From assembly GCA_038049695.1 (NCBI GenBank), contig CP142452.1, forward strand, positions 74,966,501-75,030,500: DNA of 64,000 nucleotides, written 5' to 3'. This document shows positions 12,227 through 23,100 of the stretch, piece after piece. Within the stretch, counting starts at the first letter, position 1. Each line of letters opens with the position of its first letter. This DNA comes from Cinnamomum chago (Eukaryota; Streptophyta; Magnoliopsida; Laurales; Lauraceae). A program made the translations under genes and the position numbers. The notes beneath the pieces were generated by a model. That model was not told the origin of the DNA, made no database searches, and saw only the letters and a program-made list of their open reading frames with translations.

Positions 12227-12832
12227 GGCGGAGGATCAAAAGGTAAAGACCCGAAGCGGCGGCACAGCCCATACCAAAGCTAGGAAAAGGCTGAAGGGCT
12301 GCCTGTGGGCTCCAAAAACAAGCCCAAGACACCCATCTACATGACCCACGAATCCGACTGCACCACGAAGACCGCTGTGATCAAGATCCCCCCAAGCGGC
12401 GACATTGTCAAGGGTGTTGCCGTCTTCGCCTTCCACTGCCTCATTGGAATTTGCATCCTCAGCTGCGTTGGCGCCGTCGCAAATGTCTCCTTCATCGACT
12501 CCACCGCCTCCCATGCCCATTCATCGACCTTCACACTGAATGGACATTTTGAAACCCTCTCCCTCTCTGCCACCTTTTTCACATGCCGTATTCCGCCATC
12601 GCCGTCGCAATCCTCCTCCTTGGGCTCTCCAACGGAGTTACTGATCACCATTACTCTCGTGGGAGCTAACGGACAGGTGATTAGAGGGAAAGTGGCTGGA
12701 GCATTGAGTGTCGCTGGCCCTGTCGTTGTATTGGTAGCGTCTTTTAAGTATATATCTTTACTCCGTCTACGACCAGCGAGAGAAGAAACCAACAATACAA
12801 ATCCTAACATCGGCGCCGCCAATGCCGGTTAA
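12227..12832 (+). pseudogene. AHL (PPC-domain) sequence, copy 1
   Basis: Derived from an AT-hook motif nuclear-localised (AHL) gene; these proteins bind AT-rich DNA through an AT-hook and oligomerise through the PPC domain. The frame from 12,305 keeps the AHL linker GSKNKPKTPIYMTHES, then PPC features AVFAFHCLIGICILSCVGAVANV, LNGHFETLSLSATF and ITLVGANGQVIRGKVAGAL. The AT-hook before it is broken: RKRLKGCP stands where RRPRGRP is expected, and one missing base puts it out of frame with GSKNKP. An in-frame TAG lies just upstream of the ATG. The GRFEIL motif is GHFETL. A TAA at 12,830 ends the frame. No intron is visible, as in type-I AHL genes. Confidence 0.82.
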
Positions 12833-12898
12833 CGTCGGCCCAGCTCCGAACACCATGAATCACCAGCTTCCTTCATGGAAAATATCTTGGCTATGCAG

Positions 12899-13383
12899 TA
12901 CTATTACTATGATGCTAGGAGTGGCCATCGATTCCGATCAAAGATAGAGGTTGACAGCTTCACCCAGATGGGAGAGGTTCCAAGATACAAACCCAAGACC
13001 TAAAAGCAAAGAATCCAATGTTTTACATACAGAATGACTTCACCTCCAACTCTTAATCATGTCAGCAAGCACTTGCCAAGTTTCAAGAGTAAGTTCATTT
13101 CATTTTTCTCGTTAATCACTATTGAAATATGTATTCCAGGTTGTAGTCTTGAGAGCTCTCTACATCACTTGTTCTCACTTCTGGTTCTCAGGTTGTGGTT
13201 GAAGTAATCAACATCCTGTCAGATCGTGAGACGGAAAAGGCAACAGGAAGAAGACATCAAGCTGAAATAGACAGAAAAAATCGCCGTATGATGTATCTTT
13301 TTGTACTGATTGAGGCTTTAATTTCACGGTTACCGCACATGTTTGTTCAATTTATTCACGATATCCTATCATCGTCAAAATGA
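12899..13383 (+). pseudogene. MBD exons 2-4 downstream of AHL, copy 1
   Basis: Sequence from 12,899 matches the second half of the MBD (YYYDARSGHRFRSK, then GEVPRYKPK). It starts right after CAG, the old splice acceptor for exon 2. One extra base shifts the frame after RYKP and creates a stop. The following text (SPPTLNHVSKHLPSFK) corresponds to exon 3, but the usual intron 2 is absent. A donor at 13,089 and acceptor at 13,191 keep intron 3, and exon 4 (13,192-13,383) reads VVVEVINILSD, then ATGRRHQAEID. Only the TAA at 12,830 and a 15-base in-frame deletion separate this copy from the continuous AHL-MBD frame in copy 2. Confidence 0.75.
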
Positions 13384-16300
13384 GTTAAGCACAATTCCCG
13401 AGATGGTGATGAGTGTGAGGGCTCTGGTATAACCTAAATTGGACCACAGAAAACTTTTTTTCTTTTTTCTTTTTTTTTTTTTTTGTAAGAAACAACGCGG
13501 AAAACTTAACACAATCAATTCCTAGACTTGCCTCACCTACTAATAAAGGCTGTAAAAAGACTATGTCTCTGTCCATGGGATACCAAGTGCTTTTTAATCA
13601 ACAGATTTTGGCTTTGACCTATGGATCCAATAGACTCAAATCTTATCAGTTACCTTTTTTTTATTTTGTTGGAAAGATCTTATCATTTATTTGGTTATTG
13701 TTATATGAAATATTAACTATATTAAACATAATATTGTACATGTTATAATGCATATTTATTATACATATATTGGTCATTTTGTTCACCTGAGCATCACCAC
13801 TCAAATGAACTTATGGGAGAGCGCTCTGTTGTGTTGTCACCAATTTAATTTCATATTGATGGAGAATATCCTCATCATTGGGTCTCACCCAACAATTTTT
13901 TGAACCATTTATATATTTATTTGAGTGGGAGAGAAGGTATAGCTATTTCCACCCACATGGCTTTTAATCACATAGCTTTTTTATGTTTTGTGTTATACAG
14001 GAGTGAAAGCATATTCAGCTTGGTCCATATTGAACCCTGATCAAACTTCAATCCATTATTCATCATTTACAATAAATGGATGAAACCTTAATTTTTCAGG
14101 TCAGATTGGTCAAACGATATTATAATTAGTCTCATTTACAGCTTCGGCAAGTTTCTTAAACTAGTGTTTTCTACTCCCATGTGCTTCAAAGTGTAACGTG
14201 GGACAACACAAGCAGAAACCCGTGAAACATTAATCAAGAAATAAGAACTTAGATAATCATATCCATTGGTCAAGGAAGGGTTACATGGATTCCAGTATTG
14301 CAAATCGTGGATCATTGGTTATGATTCACCTCTTGTCCATGATTTCTTTATGGGCATATAAAATATCATATATTTTGAATCACTTGTGTAATTGCTTTCA
14401 ATTTTCTTGTGGCTCAGGTTTTAAATCAAAAATTCAAGTGATTGATCTGATTATCCATTTTCTATTATTAGTTGAGGATGGCAGAGGAACCATCCATCTA
14501 TGTGCCATCATGGCTCCCGGAATTAACATAAATAAATAATGCAGACATCTATCATCCGTGTTGAGACTCATGAGATGAATTATATGGACTATGAAACCTT
14601 GGTCAACTTGAAAAATACTCAATGTCTCACATTCCACGAAAAAATTTCACTTAACTAAGAGATTGATTGTTACCAAGCCAATGGCTTGATCCCTTTGTGT
14701 CTCGAAGGTATGCAATTTTTTTTGTGTAAAAAATTCACATGCAAGAATCACAAATGTAAATGTTAATGTGTATCATTATCCTCTAATACTAATCTTGCAA
14801 ATCAAATATAGTTAACCAAACAAAACACCCAAACTTCCTCTGCCCCTGCAACTCAGCACCCAAAATTACTAACCCCTGATCACTTGTAGTGAACTTTTGG
14901 AAGAGTCCTACCGAACCCAACGGGTTCATGCAAGAATGCAGCCCCTTTTAAAGAGTCATTACCTTTCAAATGATTGCACTATCCATTTTATGGGCCTCCC
15001 AGTCCCACCCCAATAAATAAATAAAAGAACACCATCGTCATTGCGTAGAAGCTCTTCCAAAATGCATGTTAAAGAGCTATGCATAGGCTAGGAATATGCA
15101 AAACAAATTCCATTTGATTGTTGTAGCTCTTGAATTAAGGGTCTCAATTTTCATGCTTCGGATTCATGTGTTCAGCATGATTGATCCAAAGGAAGTTAGA
15201 TTTTAAACCCACGGTTACATATTTGCTCAAATATGTGTTGTTATGTTAAAACTAGATATTGCTATCCACAGGCAATGAGCTGTCATATAATGGATGTATC
15301 GATACTTATAGAAAGCTTAATTTCATGTTTATCCCAAATTTTGGTTCAATTTATGCATGGCATCTTTCATTGTTGATAAATATGATATGAGACAAGTGGC
15401 CGCACCAGGCAAGCCTTTTACAACTGGAAAAAATCTCAAGGAATTAATGCTTACACTTAATTTGGGAGAGAACCATATATATAGATTGCTTCATATTAAG
15501 GTTGTAAAACAACTAGGGCCAATGTCCGGGTTATCATGCCTAATTGATACCAATGCCATCTTTTAATTACCATGCATTTTCGCCTGGACCTGATGATCCA
15601 ATGGACTTAGTCCTATATCATTTACTTTATTATTATTATTATTATTATTAGATATATAAAAATTATGGGAGAAAGCCTCTATGCTTATGGTATATATATA
15701 CATATATTGGTAACTTTATTCACTTGAGCGTCAATACAGAAAGAACTTTATGAGAGAGAGCCTCTATGCGGCCCAGTTCTGATCCCATCCTCCCTATTTA
15801 TAGCCAGTTACCAACTCTATTCCCACCTAGTGTGCATGCAAAACTCCGCCAACACTAACTTCACATCTATCTAGACTATCTTCAACTTTGGGTTTCACCG
15901 AGCAAATTTTTAGATTCACTCATAATAGATGGCGAGGATGTTGGTTATTATCAGGTCTTGATCCCTCTTTGTTCCATGAAGGCTTACAGATTTAGTTGCA
16001 AAAAATTCATGAATAGGATAAACAAATCGACAAGTAATGGTAGTATGTATCAATATCCTCCAATTCTAAACTTGCAAAGAGTCCAAATGCTTTTGACCTA
16101 ACACCCTCTCTCCATTTTTAGCGACTACAAGCCAATACCCATAGTTAAAAGGTTCCCCTCCTTGTCACCACTGTATTTCACACGTCAAATTTAATTTTGG
16201 GCAGAGGGTGGTGTGGAAAATATCTCGATTGTCTGATATCCTTTGAATATTAAATTTAGTGAACCCTCTATCCATGCATAGCAGTTTTCCTTCCCCTTAG

Positions 16301-16660
16301 CTTTTTTAAATATTTAATTGATTATACTAAATAATCGTATGTATAAAATCAATGGCTCACATCCAACATGAAAACTCACTCAAAAAGGATGCCTAAGAAG
16401 TCAACTATTAATAAATCAATGGCTCTAATCCTTCTCTGTGTCTCCTAGGCGGACAAAATCTTTTGTACTGGATTCATGTGCAAGAATAGTTAATTTACAG
16501 GCAACAGAAAATCTGTATCCTTATCCTACAATACTAAACTTTGTAGAGAATCCAAATGCAAGTAATCCAATTAAAATCCTTTTCATATTTAGCAATGCCA
16601 ACTTATCACCATAGGTTAATGCACCCCTCTCAGTCATTCCCATTTTTAGCAATAACAACT
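13384..16660. other. Upstream region of MBD-a, no clear gene
   Basis: AT-rich region matched by 43,429-46,140 upstream of MBD-e. A 69-codon frame (15,357-15,566, ATG, begins MASFIVDKYDMRQVA) is kept at 44,651-44,860 with few changes, but a related stretch near 23,100 is not an intact version. A (TTA)n microsatellite lies near 15,632. The last ~400 bp hold the repeat-like block shared by all MBD upstream regions ('ctgtatccttatcct', 'tttagcaatgccaactt'). Confidence 0.45.
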
Positions 16661-16673
16661 CATTATATATAGA

Positions 16674-16683
16674 TGTCTGTTGG
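16674..16683 (+). promoter_or_regulatory. Putative TATA box of MBD-a
   Basis: TATATATAGA lies in a block conserved upstream of MBD-a, c, d and e, followed by the leader text 'caacttaaaagagcacctt'. The decayed exon 1 relics of the large unit lack it. Transcription start is inferred, not shown. Confidence 0.4.
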
Positions 16684-16921
16684 ATGAGAAGCGCCATCTC
16701 AACTTAAAAGAGCACCTTCCTATGTCTCTCTACATCAAAGCTCTATAGAAACTTTATCGTTCTTCTTCTTCTCCTCCTGGAGCCAATATCCTTCTTCTTA
16801 CAACGGAGTTGGATTCGTATTCTGAGATCCTCCTTGGGTTTCAGTGGCCCTCCACACAGGAGCTATCTGCAAAGAAGCAAAAGAAGTGGTGAGGGAAGAA
16901 TGTGAATCAAACATTTTTGCA

Positions 16922-18350
16922 ATGCCATCTGAAGTTAACCCTGCTCCATTACCCGCGACAATGGGATCGAGGAGGGGGCATAAGAAGAAAACTGAGGAGG
17001 AGCGTGACGAGTTCTGGTCACAGAGGCCAGATTGGCTGCCAGAAGGCTGGACAATGAATGTTAAAGTCCGGAAGGATGGTGCCACAGCAGGCATAAGGGA
17101 TTGGGTAATTTGGTGTTTTTATTTTTAACCTTTTGATTATACGGATGTCTGAAATTTAGAATAGAAGATTGGATTTAAATAAGAGATCTGTTGTTGGGTT
17201 CTGTATGTTGTTTGGATTTACATAAGGGTGTCGTTGTTGCTTTTGTCAAATTTATAATCCTTATAAATGTAAATAAATTAAACTTCTGTTATTCATTGTC
17301 TGAGATGTTTTGAGAACCACACCGGTCCTTTCGTGGTTGGAAACATAAATATCCTATTCGTGCACTTTAAGATAAAAATAATTTCCTACATGGCCTACGA
17401 ACGTTTTTTTTTTCAAAGAAAACTTCTATTCAAATCAATGTCTTTGAGAAAATCTTCCCATCAACATCTTCCCCTATTCTCTAATACATCAACATAAGGA
17501 AAATCTTTAATTACCATGATGCAGAAGGGAGTACTCCTCGTCGTCCTCCTCCTCATCATCATCAAAGCCTTGTCCCAATAGTGTTGGGAATTATATAGAG
17601 AATATATATGTGTGTGTATAACATTAAAATATTTTTCTATTTATTTTAAAAAAATTATTCAAAGTTTAACCACTTCGGTAAAATTGGTATAATATTAATT
17701 CTAAACATATGCCATAAGATTGATTGTGTATATAATAGAACTGATTAGTTTTGGTATTTACTAGAAAGTTATAATTGAAAATTGTTGGTGTGCTTTCTGT
17801 TGCTATTTTTATTTATTGAGTTTATTTATTTGAAATTGGTTATTTTGGATAAGCCTTAATATTATCAACTTTTCAGTACTTTTATGAACCAAGGACCGGC
17901 CATCGATTCCGATCGAGGAAAGAGGTCGAGAAGTTCATCGAGACGGGCGAGGTTCCAAGATACAAGCCCAATCCTAAAACCAGAGAATCCAATGTTGTAC
18001 CTACAGTGAGTTTTTGAATTGTTCTCTTCAAGATTCACTATTGAGATTTGATCAGTGCTAGAAATTTTCATGATAATGTGTTTCTTCCTTTCTTTTTTTT
18101 AAGTCTTCTCAGAACTCCAATCTTACTCCGAGTGGTGACATGGTGTTGCCTCCAACCCTTGAATTCTACATCAAGAACTTGCAAAGTTACATGAGTATGT
18201 TTATTTTTTTTTTCCTCAATTTGTCATTACTGCAGTATGTGTTCTAGGTTGTGGACTTGAGACGTTCAGTGCATCACTTGTTCTCACGGTTGGTTTTCAG
18301 GTGGTGGCAGAAGTAATGAACAGTCTGAAGTAGGAGCAACAGCAGTATGA
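16922..18350 (+). CDS. MBD-a: MBD5/6-like methyl-CpG-binding-domain protein, N-terminus damaged
   Basis: Predicted reader of methylated CpG in the nucleus. Proposed exons: 16,922-17,104, 17,877-18,005, 18,113-18,194 and 18,301-18,350, all with GT-AG borders, giving about 147 residues. Exon 1 carries the basic segment GSRRGHKKK and RPDWLPEGW, KVRKDGATAG; exon 2 continues the domain with YFYEPRTGHRFRSRKEVEKF and GEVPRYKP. The exon 1-2 junction is phase 0 inside the MBD, as in the other copies. Oddities: most of the acidic N-terminus seen in MBD-c is deleted and the remnant is out of frame. The upstream in-frame ATG used by MBD-e is GTG here (16,844), so ATG 16,922 is the first usable start. The last exon 1 residue is Trp instead of Arg (IRDW). 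The exon 4 acceptor and phase are uncertain. Confidence 0.7.
17525..17600 (-). mobile_element. Au-type SINE 3' remnant in MBD-a intron 1
   Basis: CATCATCATCAAAGCCTTGTCCCAA followed by a GTTGGGAAT stretch looks like the reversed 3' end of plant Au SINEs (GTGGGATAAGGCTTTG plus a T/G-rich tail). The same remnant sits in MBD-e intron 1 (47,020-47,085) and is missing from the shorter MBD-b intron. Confidence 0.4.
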
Positions 18351-18519
18351 AACAGAAGAGCCAATAGGAATTCAGCAGCCAGTTCCTTCGAACACTGATG
18401 GGTTGGAAACAATAGTTGATATTGAGAGAGAGGAGGTGACAGGAAGAACTCATCAATCTGAGGTGGACACACAGAAAAAAGGAGTTGAAAAGTCCAAATC
18501 AGGAAAAAGAAATTGCTAA
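18334..18519 (+). other. Coding-like frame behind the exon 4 TAG of MBD-a
   Basis: Read in the frame VVAEVMNSLK from 18,301, exon 4 meets TAG at 18,331-18,333 and then stays open as EQQQYETEEPIGIQQP, VDIEREEVTGRTHQSEVD and KKGVEKSKSGK up to a TAA at 18,517. The acidic, glutamine-rich text looks like former protein sequence. The phase set by exon 3 would instead stop at 18,350. Confidence 0.5.
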
Positions 18520-18861
18520 CTCTTTAAACTTCTCTGGACATGAAGCCAACTCTTCAAGAACAAAGAAGGGGGCCTCAAAGGTGGACTGGAACATTTTTTG
18601 TACACATGGGAAGAGAAATATGTAGAAGGGATATATTTGCTGAATCAAATGCACTGCAAACAAGGTATTATGTACCCTGCATTCCTTATGTTGACTTCAA
18701 AACATTCTCGAATACAAAAAAAAAAAAACATGATAAGAAATAGCTGAGAGTGTACTGGCTTTTCCTTCTACAAACATATATTTGAATTTAATTCAGAATG
18801 AAGTAGAAATAGTTTGAAGGTGATACTTGATTTTGAAAGTGTTAGTGGAGTTAACTATTGC

Positions 18862-18868
18862 ACAAGAA
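18862..18868. other. Duplication breakpoint joining MBD-a 3' flank to MBD-b exon 1
   Basis: The text up to 'gttaactattgcac' matches the 3' flank of MBD-b (near 20,420). From 'agaagtggtgaggg' on it matches the inside of MBD-a exon 1 (near 16,881). The join marks a tandem duplication that gave MBD-b a truncated first exon and no promoter. Confidence 0.7.
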
Positions 18869-18904
18869 GTGGTGAGGGAAAAATGTGAATCAAACATTTT
18901 TGCA

Positions 18905-19835
18905 ATGCCATCTGAAGTGAACCTTGCTCCATTACCCGCAACAATGGGATCGAGGAGGGGGCGTAAGAAGAAAACTGAGGAGGAGCGTGACGAGTTCTGG
19001 TCTCGGAGGCCAGATTGGCTGCCAGAAGGCTGGACAATGAATGTTAAAGTCTGGAAGGATGGTGCCACAACAGGCATAAGGGATCGGGTAATTTGGTGTT
19101 TTTATTTTTAACCTTTTGATTATACGGATGTCTGCGATTTAGAATAGGTGATTGGATTTACAGAAGAGATCCGCTGTTGGGTTCTGTATGTTGTTTGTTG
19201 TTTGGTATCAAATGACAAAAATGAAAGTAACGGGTTGATAAAACGGTAGTTTGATACCTTTACATCTATTCTATAATCTATATAGACAGTTTACTTGAGT
19301 TTGGTTTTTGTTATTTCATGACTTATAAAACTTCAGTACTTACCCTGTATTCATCACTTTTCAGTATTATTATGAACCGAGGACCGGCCATCGATTCCGA
19401 TCGAGGAAAGTGGTCGAGAAGTTCATCCAGATAGGCGAGGTTCCAAGATACAAACCCAAACCTAACACCAAAAAATCCAATGTTGTACATAGAGTGAGTT
19501 TTTCAATTGTTCTCTTCAAGATTCACTATTGAGATGTGAGCGCTAGAGATTTTCATGACAATGTGTTTCTTCCTATCTTTTTTAAATCTTCTCAGAACTC
19601 CAAACCTACTCCAAGTAGTGACATGGTGTTGCCTCCAACCCTTGAATTCTACATCAAGAACTTGCAAAGTTACATGAGTATGTTTTTTTTTTTTTCCCTC
19701 AATTTGTCATTACTGCAGTATGTGTTCTAGGTATTGTGGACTTGAGAGATTCAGTGCATCACTTGTTCTCACTGTTGGTTTTCAGGTGGTGGCAGAAGTA
19801 ATGAACAGTCTGAAGTAGGAGCAACAGCAGTATGA
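18905..19835 (+). CDS. MBD-b: MBD5/6-like protein, promoterless tandem copy
   Basis: Same domain and exon plan as MBD-a. Exons: 18,905-19,087, 19,365-19,493, 19,596-19,677 and 19,786-19,835. The MBD is intact across exons 1 and 2: GSRRGRKKK, RRPDWLPEGW, KVWKDGATTG, then YYYEPRTGHRFRSRK and GEVPRYKPK. One Arg of KVRKD has become Trp (KVWKD), at a position where arginine helps contact methyl-CpG in MBD proteins, so binding may be impaired; that is inference. Intron 1 is only 277 nt because about 500 nt present in MBD-a is missing. ATG 18,905 is the first start after the duplication join and there is no promoter block upstream, so expression would need read-through from MBD-a or a new promoter. 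Predicted length about 147 residues. Confidence 0.6.
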
Positions 19836-20253
19836 AACAGAAGAGCCAATAGGAATTCAACAGCCAGTTCCTTCGAACACTGATGGGTTGGAAACAATAG
19901 TTAATATTGAGAGAGAGGAGGCGACAGGAAGGACTCATCAATCTGAGATAGACACGGAGAAAAAAGGAGTTGAAAAGTCCAAATCAGGAAAAAAAATTGG
20001 CTTAACAAAAGAGGGAAGAGGGAGAAGTATAATTCAACAATCTAAATTAGAAACATTGGCTCTAGGAGTTCAGCAGTCAAATCAGTCTACTTCTCTAAAC
20101 TTCTCTGGACATGAAGCCAACTCTTCAAGAACAAAGAAGGGGGCCTCAAAGGTGGATTGGAACATTTTTGTACACCTGGGAAGAGAAATATGTAAAGGGC
20201 TATATTTGCTAACTCAAATGCACTGCAAACAAGGTATTACATGTTGCCTTTAA
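19819..20253 (+). other. Coding-like C-terminal frame of MBD-b
   Basis: After the in-frame TAG at 19,816-19,818 the frame VVAEVMNSLK stays open for 145 codons: EQQQYETEEPIG, IEREEATGRTHQSEID, KKIGLTKEGRGRS, LGVQQSNQSTSLNF, SSRTKKGASKVDW. A GT donor (AAG|GTATTA) occurs near 20,233. It is probably the old C-terminal region of the gene, longer than in the other copies. Confidence 0.5.
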
Positions 20254-20859
20254 AACATTCAAGAATACTAGGAGAGCATGATAAGAAATAGCTGAGAGTT
20301 GATTTATGATTTGGATGGGCAGTGTACTGGATTTTCCTTGTACAAAAACATATTTGAATTCTATTCAGAATCAATTAGATATAGTTTGAACGTGATTCTT
20401 GATTTTGAAAGTGTTAGTGGTGTTAACTATTGCATACTCGCCATTCTTGTGTTAGTGTAAAACTCTTGCATATTCAAATTATCAACTTATGTGATTTGCG
20501 ACCCACAAGAGAATAGATCCCACATAAATGTATGCCCAATGAATATTTGTATTATCTTAAAGTTAGGATAATCCCTGTTTTTAAGGGAATTGACATTGTT
20601 AAACATTCTATAGTAAGAGACTATTGTATGCTTTGTTACTATAGCATGTTTACCTCCTGCTATAGTATCCAATTGATTTTTCAGGGTGAGGTGCATTGTC
20701 GCATAGTGCATGTGGTCGGGCTGAGGCTCTCGGTGTTAAATTCTTTTGAAAATGTAGTGGGCTTTTTTTTCTACTGTGCAAATGTACATTCAAAGAAGTG
20801 GATGGGTTTGCAGAAAATATTCCATCCTTTAGTTATTTGAATGTGTTTTCTGAAGTTAC

Positions 20860-21108
20860 TTGCGAAGTCTTGGGTTTTCCATCAGATCAGGTGTTTGCCA
20901 AGAGTTTTTTAGAATTGGAGAAGAGATCCTTCTAAAGATGGACGAAAGCTTCTCTGGAGAATCCTTCCAACTTTGTGTTAACATTATCTTGAACAATATG
21001 GCAGCTGCAATAGATAGGCTAATGAAAAACACCAATAGAAGCATAATCAAGTTGGCTCTTACTGAAGAATGTTTTCAAGGTTATTGTAGGATGAGTTTAA
21101 AAGGATAA
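20860..21108 (+). other. Conserved 82-codon frame of unknown function, copy 1
   Basis: An open frame (TTG at its start, so probably entered by splicing, for example at TTTTTAG|AATTGG near 20,910) reads FRIGEEILLKMDESFSGE, MKNTNRSIIKLAL and ECFQGYCRMSLKG before TAA. The same frame exists at 49,135-49,383 with about 20 residue changes and no indel. It is not recognised as any family. It could be a terminal exon of the MBD unit or a fragment of another gene or transposon. Confidence 0.4.
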
Positions 21109-23100
21109 TGTATGGTGGAGATTGAACATTTGATCTTCCTAGTGAATCCTTGCACTACAAGAAGTTTGACATTTATAGTGAATCCTTCACCCTGTTGGTG
21201 TTGACTTTGGAGATAATGGTTCGAGACAAATTTCAGTTGGAAGTAAATTTCTCCAAACCAGTAGATGGGTAGGTTCACATCAAGTGAAGGATGAATGTTT
21301 GTTTGTTTGTTTACAATATATAAATATATATATATATATAATAAGCAAGTGGAGGGTAAATGTAGGAGATTGTAAAAGGCCTCCCACAATGTTGTTAGGG
21401 TCATATGATATGAGCAATGTCTCAAATGCTACTGTGTTCACTTGTATCTTTGACGAATTTCTTCATTTAATTTGTAGGTTACACATTATATTTATGCACA
21501 CATACATTTAGGTCAATGAAATAGCTGACTTTAGTTTTGTGAATCACTACCACCTTAGTTTATTTATCCTGCAAACCTCCTTATTTTACATTGAACCTGA
21601 GAACCAAAAAGGAGTTTGGATGAATCACATTCAAGAACTGTTGACTTGTCCCCCAGGTGGAGCAGATAATGTGTAGTTGTTTGTAACCATCTATGAACTG
21701 GTTAGATGCGGTGCTGTGGACTTGAAGATTACTTCCCAGAGAACATCAGAAGCTCATAGTAAAAATAAATAAAAAATAAAAACAGAGACCAGAACAGAGG
21801 ATGCCTCCTCCAGATCAGAGTGTATATATTTACAAGTATATGGGTTAGTGGAGTAGAAACTCCCAAAAAATATCCATTTTTCTACTTTTTAGTTGATTAA
21901 ACAGTGAGGGATAACATGGTTTAATGTGATATGAGTCATAACTCAGTTTAATCCGAGTCTCAAGAGAGTGAAAAATTGGATCAATCATTAGAAGCCATCA
22001 GAAAAAAGGTCATTTCAAGTGCATTTTGAAGAATTTGCCACCTGTATATATGTAAGCTAAATACACTTCTGTCATGACGGCTTCATCTATCTAGAGTTCT
22101 TAAAGATTTCAGCAAGTTTAGGAGCAAGTTGCGTTGAGGATTGTTTGGCTTGATGTGTTTTTGTTATTAATGAAGATGAAATTTTAACTGGGTCTGATCC
22201 TGTAGATAATGACATGATATTGGCATTAGTGTTTCTTTACATAAAAGTAAGATTAGTCGTATTGTTTTGCCGCAAAAACTTTCTCGTTTAGAGAATTTTG
22301 GACTTGCAATCCATCAAGTTAAAAAAAAAAAAGATTTGGAAGAGTTCATTAAAAAAAAAAAAAAAAACACAAGTTAAGCTTGGGTATGGTTTAAGGGGGG
22401 AAAAATACCTTGGGTATGGTTGTGGGTCTCCTGTTCAGGTCAGGGTCCAGGTGTTGGCAATTAAGGGTGCGGGACTGCAGGTCTAGGTACCCTGTGGGCT
22501 CAACCCAAATCTCACCTGGTTTTGCAACTTTGCTTTGAGCGGTTTTACAGTTGAGTTTTGGTTTTATGGGCTTAAACAAGCCCTCTTTTCTAGCTTGGTA
22601 ACTGAATCAGTTAGGTATGGGCCAGCACTTTCAAAGAGCAAAGTAGATGGCCCAGCCCAACCTGACAAATTAATTTATACTAATTGGGTTTGGGCAATTC
22701 ACTTGCTGGTGGATGGGTCCTAATTTTAGGGCATTGCCATATCCATTAGAGGGCCTCAACTAATTAATTGTTAAAGGTTTGGGTCCACATACAGATCGCT
22801 TCTATGGGATACCAAGACCCATTGGTCTTCACACAAGTGCAATGAGGAAGCCCACAAAGTTAGAATAGAAGCAGACACAAGTAGGAAAATGAGATACTTA
22901 AAATTTGAGTATGCATCATTTACATGTGTAAATTGTATTTACGTATCCCACGCGTAAAAGACAAACAACCCCTAAGTGAGAACAAAAGCCCACTCAATTA
23001 GGAAGAAGAACTCACACAAATGGGAAAGTGGCATACCCAGTGATCAACTCCCACAGCAACTAGGTGATATGTGGGGTGCCAATCAACTGAGCAACCCTAT
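21109..23100. other. Intergenic stretch after MBD-b, no gene seen
   Basis: Contains a short (TA)n tract near 21,325, A-rich runs near 22,321 and 22,351, and a GGGT/CCCA-rich repeat-like segment (22,380-22,740). It has no counterpart in copy 2 beyond about 21,140. Confidence 0.4.

Larger units (their letters stand above)
1..21130. repeat. Large duplicated unit, copy 1
   Basis: Bases from position 1 realign with the sequence starting at 33,545 and again at 52,685. The correspondence continues through the decayed MBD exon, the DEMETER-like fragment, the AHL-MBD region, the MBD-a/b genes and a conserved 82-codon frame, ending near 21,130 (copy 2 diverges near 49,465). This copy is distinguished by a LINE at 6,298-9,040, a 26-base G run at 2,920 and an extra MBD gene (MBD-b). 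The start of the unit lies upstream of the window. Boundaries come from reading by eye and are approximate. Confidence 0.85.

Noticed and set aside
12236-12822. Long minus-strand frames opposite the AHL sequence (also 42,266-42,921)
   Set aside because: They are antisense shadows of the PPC coding frame; the + strand matches a known family.
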